A stretch of 10,884 bases of DNA from Smittium culicis (lineage: Eukaryota > Kickxellomycota > Harpellomycetes > Harpellales > Legeriomycetaceae). Under the pieces are notes generated by a model. The model was not told the origin of the DNA. It was given only the letters and a program-made list of their open reading frames with translations, and ran no database searches. The translations under genes were made by a program, and so were the position numbers. Each line of letters opens with the position of its first letter. Within the stretch, counting starts at the first letter, position 1. Location of the stretch: positions 1 to 10,884 of the forward strand of contig LSSN01003483.1 in assembly GCA_001970855.1 (NCBI GenBank), read 5' to 3'. This document shows positions 8,421 to 10,884 of this stretch, in pieces.

Positions 8421-8600
8421 ATGTCTCGAACATTTAAAAGTGTATTTATGACTATCTCTAAAGGGGAAATAATAGCTTTACCTATCTTTACCAGATCGAA
8501 TTCAGCGAAAATAAATTATAAAATTTACACCGAAAAGGATTTAACAATAGTAATTGGAGTTGTTTACGAAGAGAGCAGTATTATAAATAAAGAGCTATAA
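8421..8600 (+). CDS. Small hypothetical ORF, doubtful
   Basis: An ATG at 8421 opens a 59-codon frame ending TAA at 8598-8600. Its G+C is about 28% by my count, above the surrounding spacer and similar to what I would expect for the two real genes. The peptide has a balanced composition, with segments such as MSRTFKSVFMTISKGEI and DLTIVIGVVYEESS, and no signal peptide or cysteine. AATAAA at 8630-8635 lies 30 bases after the stop. The base just before the frame could also be read as a splice acceptor (GGTGATAG). No family is recognised; it may be a small gene, an exon, an old fragment or chance. Confidence 0.25.
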   Translation: MSRTFKSVFMTISKGEIIALPIFTRSNSAKINYKIYTEKDLTIVIGVVYEESSIINKEL

Positions 8601-9082
8601 TAAACGAAAGTTCATATTCTTAAATATTTAATAAATTAAACTTGAAATTTTTTTTAGCAAAAAATACCTATAAAATAAAATAAATAAATTTAAAAATTGA
8701 AATGTCTTTCCAATTCATCCAATAATAATTTTAATTCTAAAACTTTAATTAAAAATTTTAAACTGCGACTATGAGCTTTCTTCATTCAGAATCCATAATA
8801 TAATAATAAAGATTTTTTAATTTTTTTATTTATTTTATTTCTTTGGCTTTGTAGGCTAAAAATTGAACTATCAATTAAAGTTTGATTATATTACCAAGTA
8901 GCTATAAATTTTTTCTGAAATCATTTAAATTACCAATGAAAATATTATCAAAAGTAAATTTTAATTATTTTCTAGCCCTAATTAAATAGAATTCGGGAGT
9001 ATAAAACTCATTAAAATAGGATAGAAAGAAGAGCTAAAATATTCAAAAAACATCATTTTTGAATAAATACAATTATATTAAA
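8601..9082. other. Spacer and probable 3' UTR of gene 2
   Basis: Non-coding AT-rich DNA. For the minus-strand gene ending at 9083 there is no AATAAA close by; a variant AATATA lies at 9074-9079, ATTAAA at 8960-8965, and three overlapping AATAAA at 8825-8839, so the 3' UTR may be about 140-270 bases long. The block 8760-8793 resembles 1193-1226. Confidence 0.4.
8825..8839 (-). terminator. Cluster of AATAAA for gene 2
   Basis: TTTATTTATTTTATT on the plus strand contains three overlapping reverse complements of AATAAA, about 245-260 bases beyond the stop codon of the gene at 9083-10378. They are the nearest canonical poly(A) signals; ATTAAA at 8960-8965 is an alternative 118 bases from the stop. 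Confidence 0.35.
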
Positions 9083-10378
9083 TTATATAGGAGTCAATGG
9101 TGGAAGAGATCTTGAAGTAGAAGTTTGAGAGCGCGTTATTGTTGTCGAAACTATTTTGCAAGGCACAAAGTACGCTCTACAAACTAATTTTCCACATCTG
9201 TTTCTAACGCAGAAAATCTTTCTGCACATATTTCTATTCGTTTGGCCGAGCTCAATTAAATTCGGGTTAATGTTATATCTGATATTGTTATTTCTGCATC
9301 CACAGCTTTTTCTGTTATGTCGACATTTTTTTCCTCTATAGCCACAATTTTTTTTATGTCTAAAGTTATTCCTAAATATAGGAGAAATATATGAATTCTC
9401 CCCTAGTTGAATGTTTTCAGCATAGCCAACACTTGGATTGTTGGAATAATTTCGAATATACCTTCCGTTTTCATTTGGAATATTTGGCTGATAGATGTTA
9501 TTTATAGCTCTTTGTTTATTTATTGGATCTTTTTTAATAATCAAAAATATAGTTCTTTGGCCGTTTTTCAATGATTTTGTTACGGTTATAACCTCTTTAT
9601 TTTTTGGAACTGCGCCAACTTCAGCTACTTTTAAGTTATGTGAATCCGTTTTAGTTGGGACATCCCTAACTAAAATATTTTTACTACCATCACTTTGAAG
9701 CATTGAATTTGAACCAGAATCATTCGCTTTAGTTTTATTTAATGTCAAGTATAATGTTTTTCCTTGAACTGCTGAAGCAGCGAGCTCAGTATTTGTTGAA
9801 TTTGGGACCGGCTCATTAAGTATTGAACTTTTACTTTCTATATTTTGTATTTTATTATTTGTAGTAGTTTTGGGCTCATATTCATCTACATGCACGGTTT
9901 TTTCAACAGTATAATTAATAGTAGAGTAGTAATAACTTTCTCCTCTTATATTTTCTACAGTGGTTTGTATAATATTTAGAATTGAGTTTTGTGTAGCAGA
10001 AGCTTTTTCTAGAGCAGTATTTTTACTGTAATCTTTATTGTCATTTTGGCTTTCATTTAAAAGTGATTCGAAATCATTGATTAGATGTTCCTCCTTATTA
10101 TCTGACACATCTAGTTTTTTATTGCCATTATATACCATTCCTATTGAACTAATTTCTTCGTTAAGCAATCCTTCTGATCCGGAAAAGTCATTAATTATAT
10201 TTCCCCCCTCATTTTGACTAGAAATATCTAATGGATTCTTCATACTGCCACTGTAATCAGGTTCCATTATATTTATATTGTTATAATCTAAGTTATTAGC
10301 AATATTATCTATGTTTGGGATAGGGCAAACTATCGCTGACAATGTTAGAATTAATATCAAGGTACTTGCTGTTATCAT
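9083..10378 (-). CDS. Secreted cysteine-rich protein with long acidic N-terminal region (gene 2)
   Basis: Unrecognised secreted protein of 431 residues in one intact ORF, paralogous to the gene at 2962-3750 in its C-terminal part. Seen: a signal peptide (hydrophobic core about 3-17, cleavage near 15-18); a long Asn/Ser/Glu-rich, cysteine-free region (19-344) with sequons at N108, N155, N193, N214, N219 and N310; a short internal repeat, IINDF-GSEGLLNEE-like at 61-75 and LINDFESLLNES at 99-110; a DYSGS/DFSGSEG pair at 41-45 and 64-70 that resembles glycosaminoglycan attachment sites; a strongly basic block with C345, C352, C359 and C361; LIEL (374-377); the four-cysteine module C385, C390, C400, C407 with an extra C395; and a Ser/Thr-rich tail ending PLTPI. 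The spacing X4, X9, X6 and the motif G[KR]LVC[KR]-X-Y-X-V-X-CK match gene 1. The ATG has AAA before it, a good context. The protein is probably extracellular with a disulfide-bonded C-terminal knot; its function is unknown. Confidence 0.88.
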   Translation of the reverse strand: MITASTLILILTLSAIVCPIPNIDNIANNLDYNNINIMEPDYSGSMKNPLDISSQNEGGNIINDFSGSEGLLNEEISSIGMVYNGNKKLDVSDNKEEHLINDFESLLNESQNDNKDYSKNTALEKASATQNSILNIIQTTVENIRGESYYYSTINYTVEKTVHVDEYEPKTTTNNKIQNIESKSSILNEPVPNSTNTELAASAVQGKTLYLTLNKTKANDSGSNSMLQSDGSKNILVRDVPTKTDSHNLKVAEVGAVPKNKEVITVTKSLKNGQRTIFLIIKKDPINKQRAINNIYQPNIPNENGRYIRNYSNNPSVGYAENIQLGENSYISPIFRNNFRHKKNCGYRGKKCRHNRKSCGCRNNNIRYNINPNLIELGQTNRNMCRKIFCVRNRCGKLVCRAYFVPCKIVSTTITRSQTSTSRSLPPLTPI

Positions 10379-10872
10379 TTTACAAGTATATTCACAGGTA
10401 ATTTTTTATAATAAAATTTTTTTCTTTTTAACAAATTAGCTTTATTTTTTTCTATAGCAAAATATAAAAGAGTCATAAAATTCAAAAAAAAAATTTTTCA
10501 TTAAATTATTTTGTTTTAGTGTACGGTTTTTATAGATAATGAAAAATATGTATGTAGTATGTTTATAGATATTAAAAACGATAAGAAAATTAATAGCGAT
10601 TTAATTAATATAAATTTTGATTATGCTTATTATTTTAAAGGATAAAATAAGTTTGATCGCCTGAATTTTCAAGTTTCTTGAAGTGTAATAATTAAACTGC
10701 ATAATTCTAATATATATTAATGTTATATTTACAGTTTATTCGCATATATTATTAGCATAAATATAGGCTAAAAATAAACATCATATTCTATTTAAGAGAT
10801 TATTTTCTAGATAAATTATGTAGTGTTTATTTTTTTAATTATGAAGTACATTTTCGTGAAAGCAATTAGTAA
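10379..10872. other. Upstream flank of gene 2
   Basis: AT-rich DNA with no ORF on either strand. It should carry the gene 2 promoter. A10T5 lies at 10484-10498. CGCCTGA near 10660 is the reverse complement of the first seven bases of the window. No further gene, RNA or repeat is seen up to the terminal C run. Confidence 0.5.
10403..10456 (-). promoter_or_regulatory. Weak promoter candidates for gene 2
   Basis: On the minus strand a canonical-looking TATAAAAA sits at 10410-10403, but only 32 bases before the ATG, so the transcript would start at the ATG itself. A less canonical TATAGAAAA at 10456-10448 would place the start near 10425 and give a leader of about 45 bases, similar to that predicted for gene 1. 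No clear initiator is present, and an upstream non-coding exon is possible. Confidence 0.2.
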
Positions 10873-10884
10873 CCCCCCCCCCCC
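10873..10884 (+). repeat. Poly-C run at the window end
   Basis: Twelve consecutive C residues end the window, directly after AGTAA, in DNA where C is otherwise scarce and the longest other G or C run is seven. At the very edge of a sequence this may be an assembly or sequencing break rather than biology; a true G/C homopolymer that stopped the assembly is the alternative. Confidence 0.8.

Noticed and set aside
8221..8433. Minus-strand ORF of 70 codons with a hydrophobic run
   Set aside because: Its composition is almost entirely Phe, Ile, Lys and Leu, as random AT-rich DNA gives. It has no domain, no paralogue and no raised G+C.
9156..9698. Two plus-strand ORFs (9156-9341 and 9495-9698)
   Set aside because: Both are antisense to gene 2 and have hydrophobic random-looking translations. 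Gene 2 is supported by signal peptide, conserved motif and length.
2962..10378. Integrated virus or polydnavirus-like segment
   Set aside because: Secreted Cys-rich single-exon genes in an AT-rich setting prompted the idea, but no viral gene family, excision motif or repeat boundary can be shown here.
1..10884. CRISPR array, tRNA or rRNA genes, intact transposon
   Set aside because: The tandem arrays have no spacers, I found no tRNA B-box-like GGTTCGANTCC or cloverleaf, and there are no transposase or reverse-transcriptase frames or long terminal repeats.

Overview
The window looks like nuclear DNA of a very AT-rich eukaryote. By eye it is roughly four-fifths A+T. It has only two convincing protein genes in 10.9 kb, long gene-free spacers, a tetranucleotide microsatellite, an 11-bp minisatellite, AATAAA-type poly(A) signals, and protein products with N-terminal secretory signals and N-glycosylation sequons. 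Nothing suggests bacteria: there is no gene packing, no ribosome-binding sites and no operons. An AT-rich animal, for example an insect such as a parasitoid wasp, fits best. That lineage is an inference, and nothing in the window fixes it.

The main content is a pair of genes on the minus strand about 5.3 kb apart (2962-3750, 262 codons; 9083-10378, 431 codons). Each is a single uninterrupted ORF for a predicted secreted protein. Over most of their length they look unrelated, but near the C-terminus they share one module: C-X6-C-X6-C, then LIEL, then MC[KR]KI-X-C-X6-G[KR]LVC[KR]-X-Y-X-V-X-CK, with identical C-X4-C-X9-C-X6-C spacing. A Ser/Thr-rich tail ending in LTP-V or LTP-I follows in both. 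I do not recognise the module as a named domain. The pair is best described as a diverged tandem duplicate of an unrecognised secreted cysteine-rich family.

Layout: 1-2961 is spacer with a weak ORF remnant (1394-1600) and an (ATAC)n microsatellite (2747-2817). 2962-3827 is gene 1 with a plausible TATA/initiator promoter and poly(A) signal. 3828-9082 is a long spacer with an 11-bp minisatellite (5433-5684), two conspicuous GC-rich islets (6467-6528 and 7086-7179, the second resembling a 3'-terminal exon), a lysine-rich minus-strand ORF fragment (7300-7404) and a small plus-strand ORF (8421-8600). 9083-10378 is gene 2. 10379-10884 is its upstream flank, ending in twelve C residues at the window edge, which may mark an assembly break.

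No tRNA, rRNA, CRISPR array, intact transposon or viral gene was found. The two secreted proteins probably act outside the cell or in the secretory pathway. Their ligand, tissue and role cannot be read from the sequence.
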